From: G039029935 sp039029935
Lineage (GTDB): Bacteria; Chloroflexota; Anaerolineae; Caldilineales; Caldilineaceae
Direction of reading: 5' to 3'
Assembly (NCBI GenBank): GCA_039029935.1
Contig: JBCCFC010000036.1
Location: 1 to 22,531 of the forward strand
DNA: 22,531 nt
In this document: piece after piece, positions 14,854 to 22,454 of the stretch
How the letters are laid out: each line of letters starts with the position of its first letter
How positions within the stretch are numbered: the first letter of the stretch is position 1
Program-made: the position numbers and the translations under genes
Notes under the pieces: model-generated
The model's input: the letters and a program-made list of their open reading frames with translations, nothing else
Told to the model about the DNA's origin: nothing
Databases searched by the model: none

Positions 14854-15980
14854 CAACGTTTCTCGCAAAATGCCTTGACCGCCTCAACCACAGCATCTTG
14901 CTGCGTCTCGGACATCTCTGGATAAATGGGCAGACTGAGGCAGGTATCTGCAACCGTTTCTGTGATGGGCAACTCGCCGCGTGTATAGCCCAAGTCATTA
15001 TAGGCTGGCTGGAGATGTAATGGCACAGGATAATGGATGCCAGCACCGATGCCTTTTGACTTGAGGTCGGCCAACATCTCGTCACGGTGCGGTGTGCGGA
15101 TAACGTAGAGATGCCAAGCAGATTGGGCAGCAGGGTCAACAACAGGTGTGACGACATCGCAATCAGCCAGTAGTTCGGTGTACCGTGCAGCCAAGCGTTG
15201 GCGCGTTGCTGTCCAATCTGCCAAGTAGGGCATTTTGGCGCCCAGAATCGCCGCCTGTAGTGCATCTATGCGCTCGCCAAAGCCAACCTGATCATGGAGA
15301 TATTTGGAGGTACGACCATGATTGCGCAACGAGGCCACCTGTGCAGCAATCTCGTCATTGTTGGTTGTCACCGCCCCAGCATCACCATAAGCACCCAGGT
15401 TTTTGCCCGGATAAAAACTAAAGCAAGCAACATCAGCGAGATTCCCTGCCGTTCGGCTTCCAACCACACTATCATGCCATGTGGCCCCATGTGCCTGCGC
15501 TGCATCTTCTACGACCCAAATATGATGCGCTTTGGCAATGCGGTTGATCTCGCTCATGGCCGCTGGTTGACCGTAGATATGTACAGGAATGACAGCCTTG
15601 GTCGCAGGTGTAATCGCTGCTTCAAACGCCTGTGGGTCCAGCGTGTAGGTGTGTGGGTCAATCTCGACAAAGACAGGTTTGGCTCCTACATTGCTGATGG
15701 CTTCGGCGGCGGCAATAAAGGTATGCGATGCGGTGATGACCTCATCACCCTCGCCTATCTTTAATGCCAATAGCACCAACTGCAATGCCGCCGTACCACT
15801 GGCAATGCCCACACAGTGCTTGGCCCCGCAAAACTCGGCAAAGGCAGCTTCAAAGTCGCTGACTTCTGACCCCATGATAAAACTGGTGTTAGTGATGACA
15901 CGTTGGATCGCTTCATCAATGTCCGCTTGAATCGCTTGATATTGCGCTTTTAAATCGACTAATGGAATAGATTGTGTCAT
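14853..15980 (-). CDS. DegT/DnrJ/EryC1/StrS-family sugar aminotransferase
   Basis: 375 residues, the usual size. PLP enzyme with SGTAALQLVLLAL, ITASHTFIAAAEAI, PVHIYGQPA, VVEDAAQAHGA (PLP-contacting Asp) and CFSFYPGKNLGAYGDAGA, where K193 is the Schiff-base lysine. It transfers an amino group, usually from Glu, to a keto-sugar nucleotide; the specific sugar (3- or 4-amino) cannot be told from sequence. AGGA lies about 8 bases before ATG 15980. Its TGA overlaps the ATG of the glycosyltransferase by one base, so the two act together, probably in making a decorated cell-surface polymer or glycolipid. Confidence 0.92.
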   Translation of the reverse strand: MTQSIPLVDLKAQYQAIQADIDEAIQRVITNTSFIMGSEVSDFEAAFAEFCGAKHCVGIASGTAALQLVLLALKIGEGDEVITASHTFIAAAEAISNVGAKPVFVEIDPHTYTLDPQAFEAAITPATKAVIPVHIYGQPAAMSEINRIAKAHHIWVVEDAAQAHGATWHDSVVGSRTAGNLADVACFSFYPGKNLGAYGDAGAVTTNNDEIAAQVASLRNHGRTSKYLHDQVGFGERIDALQAAILGAKMPYLADWTATRQRLAARYTELLADCDVVTPVVDPAAQSAWHLYVIRTPHRDEMLADLKSKGIGAGIHYPVPLHLQPAYNDLGYTRGELPITETVADTCLSLPIYPEMSETQQDAVVEAVKAFCEKR

Positions 15981-16014
15981 GGATATATCCTAAACTTTAT
16001 AGGGACATCAATAA

Positions 16015-16065
16015 ACATGCCCAGTGAACTTGATAACTGTATCATATCAAATTCACTGGGCATGT
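16015..16065 (-). terminator. Long near-perfect hairpin, possible terminator of the aldolase operon
   Basis: Arms ACATGCCCAGTGAA (16015-16028) and TTCACTGGGCATGT (16052-16065) pair perfectly, extended inward by TTGATA/TATCAA after one mismatch, giving about 20 paired bases and a 9-base loop. On the minus strand it is followed by TTTATT, a weak T-tract, so it could end transcription from the aldolase gene before the aminotransferase gene. The stem is longer than most intrinsic terminators, so an operator or mobile palindrome is also possible. Confidence 0.5.
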
Positions 16066-16081
16066 CCAATTGAGCAAGGGC

Positions 16082-16105
16082 GCAGGTTGCAGGTTGCAGG
16101 TTGCA
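16082..16105. repeat. 7-base tandem repeat GCAGGTT
   Basis: Three perfect contiguous copies and a partial fourth lie in the gap downstream of the aldolase gene. An adjacent ATAGTTG/CAACTAT palindrome (16115-16130) has a two-base loop. No function assigned. Confidence 0.8.
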
Positions 16106-16131
16106 AGACGCAGTATAGTTGCTCAACTATG

Positions 16132-17031
16132 TTATACGCGGAACAACTCGCCTACGCTTTCTAAAATCGCATCCAACTCGGCCAGGTCATTGGCATCCAG
16201 ATAGACTTTGGGTGCGCGGCTTACCCTTGTTTTGAAGATACCCCGCCGACAGAGGACCTCTTTGTAGACAGCAATGCCCAGTAGACGTTCCATGTTGATC
16301 AGTGGCAAGAGCTTGTAGAAGAGTTGGCGTGCGCCAGCCTCATCGCCAGCCTCGAGCAGATTCCAGATATCCACATGCACATCGGTCGCTTGACAGGCGG
16401 GCATGTTGCCACAGGAACCGCGTCGATACTCGTCCATGATGTAGACACCACCCTGACCACCAAAGACCCCTTTACAGGCATCCCCAGCAGCAGCCATCGT
16501 CGCCGTAATCTGACGTGGCTCTGGCAATGTCTCTTCTTTGATGTAGTCCACGTTGGGCAGTTCACGGCACATACGCGCCACCAATTCATTGCTCATCGGT
16601 GTACCAATCGGTCCCATATAATTTTGGATAAAGATAGGAATATCCAGTGCATCAGACATTGCCTTGTAATAGTCATAGCAGCCATTGGCATCAGGATGCA
16701 GCACATGTGGTGGCATTGCCATAACGCCATCCGCCCCAACCTGCTGGCAGTGTAAACTCAAAGCAACAGCGGGCAGTGTATGCCCAGATGTCGTGGTGGC
16801 GATCACCGGGATTTGTCCCGCAGCCTCGGAAACGACAATCTCAATCCAGCGTTTGCGCTCATCGTCTGAAAGCGTGGCAAACTCGCTGGCATTGGCTGGA
16901 CCCACAAGCCCATGCGCCCCCGCCTCAATGCAGAAACGAACCTGTTTGCGCAGGCTCTCCTCATCTAGTTCATAACTTTTGGTAAAGGGCGTGACAACAA
17001 TGACAAAAATACCCCGATATGGTTGACTCAT
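16132..17031 (-). CDS. DapA/N-acetylneuraminate lyase-family class I aldolase
   Basis: 299 residues from ATG 17031. This start has a strong AAAGGAG 7 bases upstream; a longer frame from 17103 lacks one and adds a non-conserved leader. The (beta/alpha)8 family is recognised by FVIVVTPFTKSYELDEESL, LSDDERKRWIEIVV, the catalytic-tyrosine region IFIQNYMGPIGTPMS (Y138) and DYIKEET, where K165 forms the Schiff base. The usual GTTGE motif is replaced by GPANASE, so it is probably not dihydrodipicolinate synthase itself but a relative acting on another 2-keto acid. It is 124 bases downstream of the LDH2-family gene on the same strand. Confidence 0.88.
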   Translation of the reverse strand: MSQPYRGIFVIVVTPFTKSYELDEESLRKQVRFCIEAGAHGLVGPANASEFATLSDDERKRWIEIVVSEAAGQIPVIATTTSGHTLPAVALSLHCQQVGADGVMAMPPHVLHPDANGCYDYYKAMSDALDIPIFIQNYMGPIGTPMSNELVARMCRELPNVDYIKEETLPEPRQITATMAAAGDACKGVFGGQGGVYIMDEYRRGSCGNMPACQATDVHVDIWNLLEAGDEAGARQLFYKLLPLINMERLLGIAVYKEVLCRRGIFKTRVSRAPKVYLDANDLAELDAILESVGELFRV

Positions 17032-17155
17032 ATTTATTCTCCTTTGTGTGTTGTTCGTCAATCCCCTCATCATCACAAAGATAATGCGCCTTTGGAAATT
17101 CATGAGGTTGACAAAGAAAAGTGCTATCGAGATGCCTCTTCTTCTAGTTTACCTG

Positions 17156-18226
17156 CTATTCCCCAATACCCCTAGTTTCCTTTGTCATTGATGAAAGCGG
17201 CGTCATCCCCAAGTCCCTCGCCCCCGAATCCAACTCCCACACCACATCCTCTGCAAGCTCAACGCCATCACCCCGTAACCGCTCATCCGCCCGCGCCTCC
17301 AACTCGCCAGGATAAGTAATCTCATCACGTCCCACTGCCAGCGGACTTCCCTTAATCTTCGCCACCAACGTCTCTATATCGGCTTCAAACTCAGCCAACG
17401 GACGAAATGCGTCAATATTCAACGCCAACACAAAATGCCCCACCCCGCTCTTGCCTTCCGGCTCGTAGGGGCCAACAACGGCATCGGCAAATTGACTGCC
17501 ACTGAGAATACCAGACAGCACATCCATCATCGTCGAGATGGCATACCCTTTGTGGTCTGCAAAGGGGAGGATGTTGCCTGCAATGCCTGCCGTAGCGTTG
17601 GTGGTGGGGCGACCTTCGCTGTCAATGGCCCAACCAAGGGGAATGGATTCGCCTTTTTTCTGGGCGACATAGAGTTTGCCCCTTGCGACGACGGTGTTGG
17701 CGATATCTAGGATCATCGGTGCGTATTTGCCTGCGGGGGCGGCGATGGACCAGGGGTTATTGCCGATGAGCTTGGTACGCCCACCCCAAGGGGCCATCGC
17801 AGGGCTACCATTGGTGGAGAGAAAACCGATGCAGCCAGCTTGTGCGGCCATACGTGTGTAGTACATGGCCGTGCCAAAGTGTCCGGAGTTGCGCACGGCG
17901 ACGGCCCCGATGCCATGTGCTTTGGCGCGGGCAATGGCCTCTTGCATGGCTCGTGTGGTGATGACTTGGCCGATGCCGTCGTTGCCATCCATAACAGCGA
18001 TGGCTCCGGCATCGACAAACAACTCGGTTTCTGTCACAGCTTTCATCGCACCGGATTGGAGCCGCTTGCCATACCAAAAGGTGCGCATCACACCATGTGA
18101 TGGATGTCCCCAGAGATCGGCTTGGACAAGTGAGTCTGCGAGGAGACTGGAGTCGGCTTGTGGAACACCCATTGCGAGGTAGGCGTTTGTACAGAAATCA
18201 ATCAGTTGTTTGGCTGAGAATTTCAT
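17156..18226 (-). CDS. LDH2/malate-type NAD(P)-dependent dehydrogenase
   Basis: 356 residues, typical for the family that includes sulfolactate, ureidoglycolate and malate/lactate dehydrogenases and pyrroline-2-carboxylate reductases. Visible: GHPSHGVMR with the catalytic His (H44), RNSGHFGTAMYYTRMA, APWGGRTKLIGNNPWSIAAP and FADHKGYAISTMMDVLSG. The fold is unrelated to ordinary lactate dehydrogenase. Substrate not determinable from sequence. Its ATG overlaps the stop of the thioesterase gene (ATGA, 18223-18226), showing tight coupling. The aldolase gene follows. Confidence 0.92.
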   Translation of the reverse strand: MKFSAKQLIDFCTNAYLAMGVPQADSSLLADSLVQADLWGHPSHGVMRTFWYGKRLQSGAMKAVTETELFVDAGAIAVMDGNDGIGQVITTRAMQEAIARAKAHGIGAVAVRNSGHFGTAMYYTRMAAQAGCIGFLSTNGSPAMAPWGGRTKLIGNNPWSIAAPAGKYAPMILDIANTVVARGKLYVAQKKGESIPLGWAIDSEGRPTTNATAGIAGNILPFADHKGYAISTMMDVLSGILSGSQFADAVVGPYEPEGKSGVGHFVLALNIDAFRPLAEFEADIETLVAKIKGSPLAVGRDEITYPGELEARADERLRGDGVELAEDVVWELDSGARDLGMTPLSSMTKETRGIGE

Positions 18227-18660
18227 AATGTATACCCCACCGCTGCGCTCAACGGTATGTTACTCGGCATAAATGTTCCACTGCCTCGACCCAACTGCTT
18301 ACCATCTTCATTGACCACATCCACATCCGCAATCAATAACCGTTTGGACTGATGCACAACGTTTGCCGTTGCAATCATCTCACCATCAGACACGGGACGT
18401 GTGAAATAGATATTGAACGACACCGTAACCAGAAATGTATCTTCAACCAGCGAACTGGCAGCAAAAGCGGTGGCATCATCCATTACCATGAAGAGTACGG
18501 CTCCATGTGCGATGCCGGCACCATGCAATAAGTCAGGTGTAATTTTGAGGCGTACTGTGGCGGTGCCTTCACCAATCTCAATCGTAGTATCCAGATTTTT
18601 GTGATAGGGCGAGATACTGCGTAGATTTTCCAGCTTTTTATAGTGCGTTTGTGATGGCAT
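18223..18660 (-). CDS. PaaI-like hotdog-fold thioesterase
   Basis: 145 residues. HGAGIAHGAVLFMVMDDATAFAASS is the hotdog active-site region (HGA with H52, and D61/D62), preceded by a typical strand (EGTATVRLKITPDLL) and followed by TVSFNIYFTRPVSDGEMIATANVVHQSKRLLIADVDVVNEDGK. It probably hydrolyses an acyl-CoA. Relative to the usual HGG it has HGA. AAAGGAG precedes the start with a rather long 11-base gap. It is the first gene of a three-gene unit with the LDH2 and aldolase genes. Confidence 0.88.
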   Translation of the reverse strand: MPSQTHYKKLENLRSISPYHKNLDTTIEIGEGTATVRLKITPDLLHGAGIAHGAVLFMVMDDATAFAASSLVEDTFLVTVSFNIYFTRPVSDGEMIATANVVHQSKRLLIADVDVVNEDGKQLGRGSGTFMPSNIPLSAAVGYTL

Positions 18661-18685
18661 TGCGGCAATTTCTCCTTTGTCAGCT

Positions 18686-18705
18686 TAATGTCATTGTAAT
18701 GTCAT
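18686..18705. promoter_or_regulatory. Direct repeat TAATGTCAT x2, possible operator in the divergent promoter region
   Basis: TAATGTCAT occurs at 18686-18694 and 18697-18705, an 11-base period that puts both on the same face of DNA. It lies in the 156-base A/T-rich region between the divergent thioesterase and NfeD-like genes. Possible promoter pieces are present on both strands, but none is strong. Confidence 0.3.
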
Positions 18706-18816
18706 GATTTTTGGCGTTCTTTATGATATAGTCGTTTGTATATCAAATAGTCATAGAATAATTTCAAGGGTTCATTTCAAACTGTACAAAAGTCACACAG
18801 AAAGGTGTACTTTACC

Positions 18817-19629
18817 ATGTTACAAACAAATTTGAAAAGGCTACGACAAACCAAACAAACACGCACACGGCTCGTCTTCTTTGCCATCCTTGCCGTGGTG
18901 CTGACAATTGTGTTTATCTCACTCGCACTACAAATTCTGAGCGACGGAACCGTTGTCCAGCTATTTATCGGCTGTACAATCTTCTCGGTCGGTGTGGTCG
19001 CGCTCGATATGCTGGGCATTTTGGGCAACGATGACGATGGCTCTGGGGCAGATCATGGTGTGGATGTAGATGCAGGCATTGACGTTGATGCGGGGGTTGA
19101 TGTTGACACAGGCATTGATATTGACACAGATGTCGATGCTGGTGTGGATGGGGTTGATATGGATAGCATCGACACTGATGGCCCAGGCTATGAGGCGGGT
19201 GATATGCATGGCACACATATGGATGCCACCAATCCGCTGCTATCAATCATGGCCTACTTGCGCCTGCTAGTATACTTCTGTCTCGGCTTTGGTCCCACAG
19301 GCTGGGTTGGCATCATGAGTGGACGGAGCGCACTTGCCAGCCTCCTACTTGCTATTCCCGTTGGTATCGTCGCCCTCTTCCTCGCCCAAGCCTTCTTCCG
19401 CTTCCAGCGCAGCGATACTGATTCATCGCTCACCCGTCGTGATCTGCTCATGTCCGAGGCCACTGTCACCATCCCGCTAACCCATGACATGATGGGGCGT
19501 GTGCGTGTACAGGTGGGCATGAGCGTAATGGAACAATATGCGCTGGCCCAGAACAACGAAAAAACATTTGAAAAAGGAGACACGGTTCGCATCGTCAAAA
19601 TAGACGAGGAATGTGTCTATGTCGATTAA
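18817..19629 (+). CDS. NfeD/YqiJ-like membrane protein with Asp-rich repeat, flotillin partner
   Basis: 270 residues from ATG 18817; AAAGGTG (18801-18807) is the ribosome site, so the in-frame GTG at 18805 that lies in it is rejected. Four hydrophobic segments: about 20-42, 45-67, 141-165 and 172-194. Between the second and third is a loop of about 60 residues rich in Asp (DVDAGI-like hexads). The C-terminal ~65 residues (EATVTIPLTHDMMGRVRVQVG...FEKGDTVRIVKIDEECVYVD) look like the OB-fold domain of NfeD/YqiJ proteins, which are encoded with flotillins and act with them in membrane microdomains. Two flotillin-like genes follow. The Asp-rich loop is not a usual part of the family. Confidence 0.82.
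   Translation: MLQTNLKRLRQTKQTRTRLVFFAILAVVLTIVFISLALQILSDGTVVQLFIGCTIFSVGVVALDMLGILGNDDDGSGADHGVDVDAGIDVDAGVDVDTGIDIDTDVDAGVDGVDMDSIDTDGPGYEAGDMHGTHMDATNPLLSIMAYLRLLVYFCLGFGPTGWVGIMSGRSALASLLLAIPVGIVALFLAQAFFRFQRSDTDSSLTRRDLLMSEATVTIPLTHDMMGRVRVQVGMSVMEQYALAQNNEKTFEKGDTVRIVKIDEECVYVD
19063..19182 (+). repeat. 18-base repeats coding for DVDAGI-type Asp-rich hexads
   Basis: Degenerate units encode DVDAGI, DVDAGV, DVDTGI, DIDTDV and related forms, ending DMDSIDTDG, in the loop between helices 2 and 3 of the NfeD-like protein. Alternating Asp with small or hydrophobic residues recalls calcium-binding repeats such as those of thrombospondin type 3, but no exact published motif is matched. Confidence 0.8.
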
Positions 19630-19639
19630 CCTGAACTCG

Positions 19640-19718
19640 GTAATCGGTACGTCAGTAATCGGTATGTCGGTGGTCGATTACTGAATACTGACCTACTGAC
19701 CTACTGAATACTGAACAC
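19640..19718. repeat. Intergenic tandem/inverted repeats of the GGTATTCAGTAGGTC family (locus D)
   Basis: GTAATCGGTACGTCA (19640-19654) and GTAATCGGTATGTCG (19655-19669) are tandem 15-base units. They are followed by opposite-oriented units (ACTGAATACTGACCTACTGA and variants) to about 19718. The array fills the gap between the NfeD-like and first flotillin genes, and its last ~20 bases before ATG 19738 hold the ribosome site AAAGGA. Confidence 0.8.
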
Positions 19719-19737
19719 TATGAAAGGACAATAACAT

Positions 19738-21102
19738 ATGGAATCTGGCATCATTGGTGGTGTGTTAGCCATCGTCGTTTTTATGGGAACGCTGATCTTC
19801 CTACCCACCCTGATTCGTGTCTGCCCATCTAACCACATCTTGGTCATCACGGGTGGTACAAAGACAAACGTTGGTGGGCGTGAATATGGGTTCCGTCTAC
19901 AAAAGGGCGGCTGGACCTTTATTATTCCCTTTATCCAGAGCGTTGAAGCCATTGATTTGACGATTATCCCGATCAACGTGCGCATTGAAGGTGTCAACTC
20001 TGCCAACGGTATCAATGTCGGGGCAGATGCGACGGCGTGTGTCTGTATTGATGACCAAAATGAAGTGTTGCTCTACAGTGCGGTTCAGCAGTTATTGGGT
20101 AAATCCCGTGGTCAAATTCAAGAGCAGATTAAGCAGACCATGATCGGTAACTTCCGCGCTGCGCTCAACAAAACAACGCCTCTGCAAGCGATTGGCATGG
20201 TCGAGAGTGCGGATGGTGTCAGCGATTTGGAGGTAGTCGAACTATCCTCAAAGATATCATCCTCAGATGATGCAGATAAGGAAGGTGAGCGAGCCATTTT
20301 CCGTAGCGTTCTCCTTGATGACTGCCAGGAAGACCTAAGTACCTTTGGTATTGAGGTGGTCTCAGTTTCACTCCAACGTATCTGGGACACCTCCAGTTAT
20401 ATCGCCAACCTCGCCAACAAAACATTGTCTCGCAAGCGCAAAGAAGTGGAGATTGAAGAGGCTCGTCTCAACGCTCGAGCGGAACGGGCCGAGTCGGATG
20501 GTCAGCGGCGCATGGGCGTTGCCGTGAGTCAGTCCAATGAGCACATCCTCAATGCCAAGCAAGAGGTGGAGCTATATCGCCGTGAATGTGATGCGAAAAT
20601 CCATCGAGCTAAGTTAGAAGCCGACAGCGGGATTGAAGAGGCATCGAGCCAAGGTCAACAACAGGTTGAGGTGATGAATGTTGAGTTGCAACAGCTACGC
20701 AACCGCTCTGAGGTGACATTGGCCGCCGAAGCGCGTCGTCAGGCAGCGGAAATTATCGCTGCGGGTGAAGCGGAATCTACTGAAATTGTTCGTGAAGCCC
20801 ACAATGATTTATTGAAACAAAAAGTAGAACTTCTCAGCAAGAGCGGTGATATAGGTAAAGCCGTCCTTTTCCTTGACCAACTGCCCCAACTCTTTGCCAG
20901 TTATCAGAACAGTGCACAGGACATGAAGGTTGATAGCCTGTTGGTCCTCAACGATGATGAAGGCTTTAACAGTGCGGTCAATCGTGGCCCTGCTGCATTG
21001 GTTGATTTCTTGAACCAACTTGAATCTGGCTTTGGTATCAGCATCAAGGAGTTGATGGGGAGCACCAGCCGAGAGAAACAACTGGAGCAACCTGTTGGCT
21101 AA
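19738..21102 (+). CDS. Flotillin-like SPFH/band 7 protein 1
   Basis: 454 residues. One N-terminal membrane segment (about 4-24) is followed by an SPFH domain (LVITGGTKTNVGGREYGFRLQKGG, FIIPFIQSVEAIDLTIIPINV, LLGKSRGQIQEQIKQTMIGNFRAAL, FGIEVVSVSLQRIWD). A long Ala/Glu-rich coiled coil comes next (about 230-360, e.g. RKEVEIEEARLNARAERAES, LAAEARRQAAEIIAAGEAES), then a C-terminal oligomerisation region. An acidic stretch (SSKISSSDDADKEGER) sits inside the SPFH domain. Flotillins form large membrane oligomers that organise microdomains. SD AAAGGA lies 9 bases before ATG 19738. Confidence 0.92.
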   Translation: MESGIIGGVLAIVVFMGTLIFLPTLIRVCPSNHILVITGGTKTNVGGREYGFRLQKGGWTFIIPFIQSVEAIDLTIIPINVRIEGVNSANGINVGADATACVCIDDQNEVLLYSAVQQLLGKSRGQIQEQIKQTMIGNFRAALNKTTPLQAIGMVESADGVSDLEVVELSSKISSSDDADKEGERAIFRSVLLDDCQEDLSTFGIEVVSVSLQRIWDTSSYIANLANKTLSRKRKEVEIEEARLNARAERAESDGQRRMGVAVSQSNEHILNAKQEVELYRRECDAKIHRAKLEADSGIEEASSQGQQQVEVMNVELQQLRNRSEVTLAAEARRQAAEIIAAGEAESTEIVREAHNDLLKQKVELLSKSGDIGKAVLFLDQLPQLFASYQNSAQDMKVDSLLVLNDDEGFNSAVNRGPAALVDFLNQLESGFGISIKELMGSTSREKQLEQPVG

Positions 21103-21111
21103 CACGACATT

Positions 21112-21210
21112 CACCCCCTCCTAACCTCCCCCTGCTAAGGGGAGGATCAGTCACACCGTTAATGAGGTGCTGGTTCCCTCCCTTATTAGGGGAGGGGTAG
21201 GGAGGGTTAA
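21112..21210. repeat. GC-rich double-hairpin palindrome between the two flotillin genes
   Basis: Outer complementary C-rich (21112-21130) and G-rich (21189-21210) arms enclose two hairpins: CCTCCCC-CTGCTAA-GGGGAGG and CCCTCCC with GGGGAGGG around TTATTA. The middle contains a small CACC/GGTG pairing. It has no coding capacity and resembles dispersed CCTCCCC/GGGGAGG palindromes common in several bacterial groups. In mRNA it would be a strong structure separating the two reading frames. Confidence 0.75.
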
Positions 21211-21236
21211 ACAACACCTGAAAGGGATACATATAT

Positions 21237-22454
21237 ATGGTTTATTTTTTAGTCACACTATTTATACTCATCCTCATCACCCTGACCATTCAAGTCATTT
21301 CCAAAATGAAGTTGGTCCCACCCAGCGAACTGGCCGTTGTGCATGGCAAAGGCTCCAGCTTTAGAACTTATCGCGGTGGACGTGTCTTTGTACTCCCGCT
21401 CATCAACCGCTTTAACACGATGGACCTGACACCTCAGACCACGACGGTCGAGGTTGAGTCAGCCATTGCCAAGGGCATCGTCCCGCTGACTGTCACCGCC
21501 ACTGTCAGTTTTGCCGTTGCCAAGTCCGAACGGGGCATGATCCACGCCGTCAAACGCATCCTCCATCTCACCACCGAGTGGGAAGACCTCAAGGGCATCG
21601 CCACTTCCATCATCGAGGGACATCTACGTGACTCGATTGCGGCCATGACGCCAGAAGAGGTGATGAGTCGCAAAGAGCGACTGATCCAAAATATGATCAA
21701 GGTCTGTAAAGCAGACTTGGAGGGCATTGGGCTGGAGATCACGACCATGAACATTGCTGATGTCGATGACCATCGTCTTGAAGGTGTGCAGGAGCCAGAC
21801 CTCTACATTGCGCTGCTCAAACGGGTGCAGACCGCCAACGCCGAGACACAATCTCGTGAGGCCAAAGCCGAAGCACAGTCTGTTGCCAAAGAAGAGCAGG
21901 AAGCCCGTCGTGCGGAGATTACTATCCGCAATTGGGAGAATGAACGCCAAAAGATTGAAGCCAACACCAAGGTGCGTCTGGCCGAGGAAAATCAGCGTGG
22001 CGCGGTAGGTTCACAGGAGGCAGCACGCAATGCTGAATCGGAGGTTGCAGGTGTTCAGGCACGGATTGAGGCGGAGAAGCAACGCATCGAGATGGTCAAG
22101 GCACAGCTAGAGGCCAACATGATTGTTCCTGCACAGGCAACAAAGACCAAGATGGTGGAAGAGGCGAAGGCCAAAGCCGCCGCCGTTCGCGGTCAAAAGC
22201 AGGCCGAGTTGGATCAGCTATCGCGTACGATTGAGATTTTGCAGTCCGATGAACAGGGCATGACGGCCTATATCATCGAGAAGTTCGACGACATCGTGGC
22301 TGGCTTTGCTGAGACGATGGACCTCTTCCCTGTTGATCATGTCACGGTTGTGGCTGGGCGCAATCAGAAAGATGGCCCGATTTCAGCGATTCATCCGAGT
22401 GCGGTGGATGAGAATCTGAATCAGAGACTGGCGACGGTCCTGGGTATGAGTTAG
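21237..22454 (+). CDS. Flotillin-like SPFH/band 7 protein 2
   Basis: 405 residues. N-terminal membrane helix (VYFLVTLFILILITLTIQVI), then an SPFH domain (LVPPSELAVVHGKGSSFRTY, GGRVFVLPLINRFNTMDLTPQTTTVEVE, LKGIATSIIEGHLRDSIAAMTPEEVMSRKERL, GLEITTMNIADVDD). A coiled coil rich in Ala, Glu and Gln (about 210-330) is followed by a C-terminal segment ending LNQRLATVLGMS. The GIVPLTVTATVSF strand and EEVM-RKE segment are closer to canonical flotillin than protein 1. AAAGGG lies 10 bases before ATG 21237. The two paralogues could form mixed oligomers. Confidence 0.93.
   Translation: MVYFLVTLFILILITLTIQVISKMKLVPPSELAVVHGKGSSFRTYRGGRVFVLPLINRFNTMDLTPQTTTVEVESAIAKGIVPLTVTATVSFAVAKSERGMIHAVKRILHLTTEWEDLKGIATSIIEGHLRDSIAAMTPEEVMSRKERLIQNMIKVCKADLEGIGLEITTMNIADVDDHRLEGVQEPDLYIALLKRVQTANAETQSREAKAEAQSVAKEEQEARRAEITIRNWENERQKIEANTKVRLAEENQRGAVGSQEAARNAESEVAGVQARIEAEKQRIEMVKAQLEANMIVPAQATKTKMVEEAKAKAAAVRGQKQAELDQLSRTIEILQSDEQGMTAYIIEKFDDIVAGFAETMDLFPVDHVTVVAGRNQKDGPISAIHPSAVDENLNQRLATVLGMS

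Noticed and set aside
17032..17103. Upstream start of the DapA-family aldolase at 17103
   Set aside because: AAAGGAG sits 7 bases before ATG 17031, where the family's conserved N-terminus begins.
18805..18816. GTG start of the NfeD-like protein
   Set aside because: The GTG overlaps the AAAGGTG ribosome site that serves ATG 18817.
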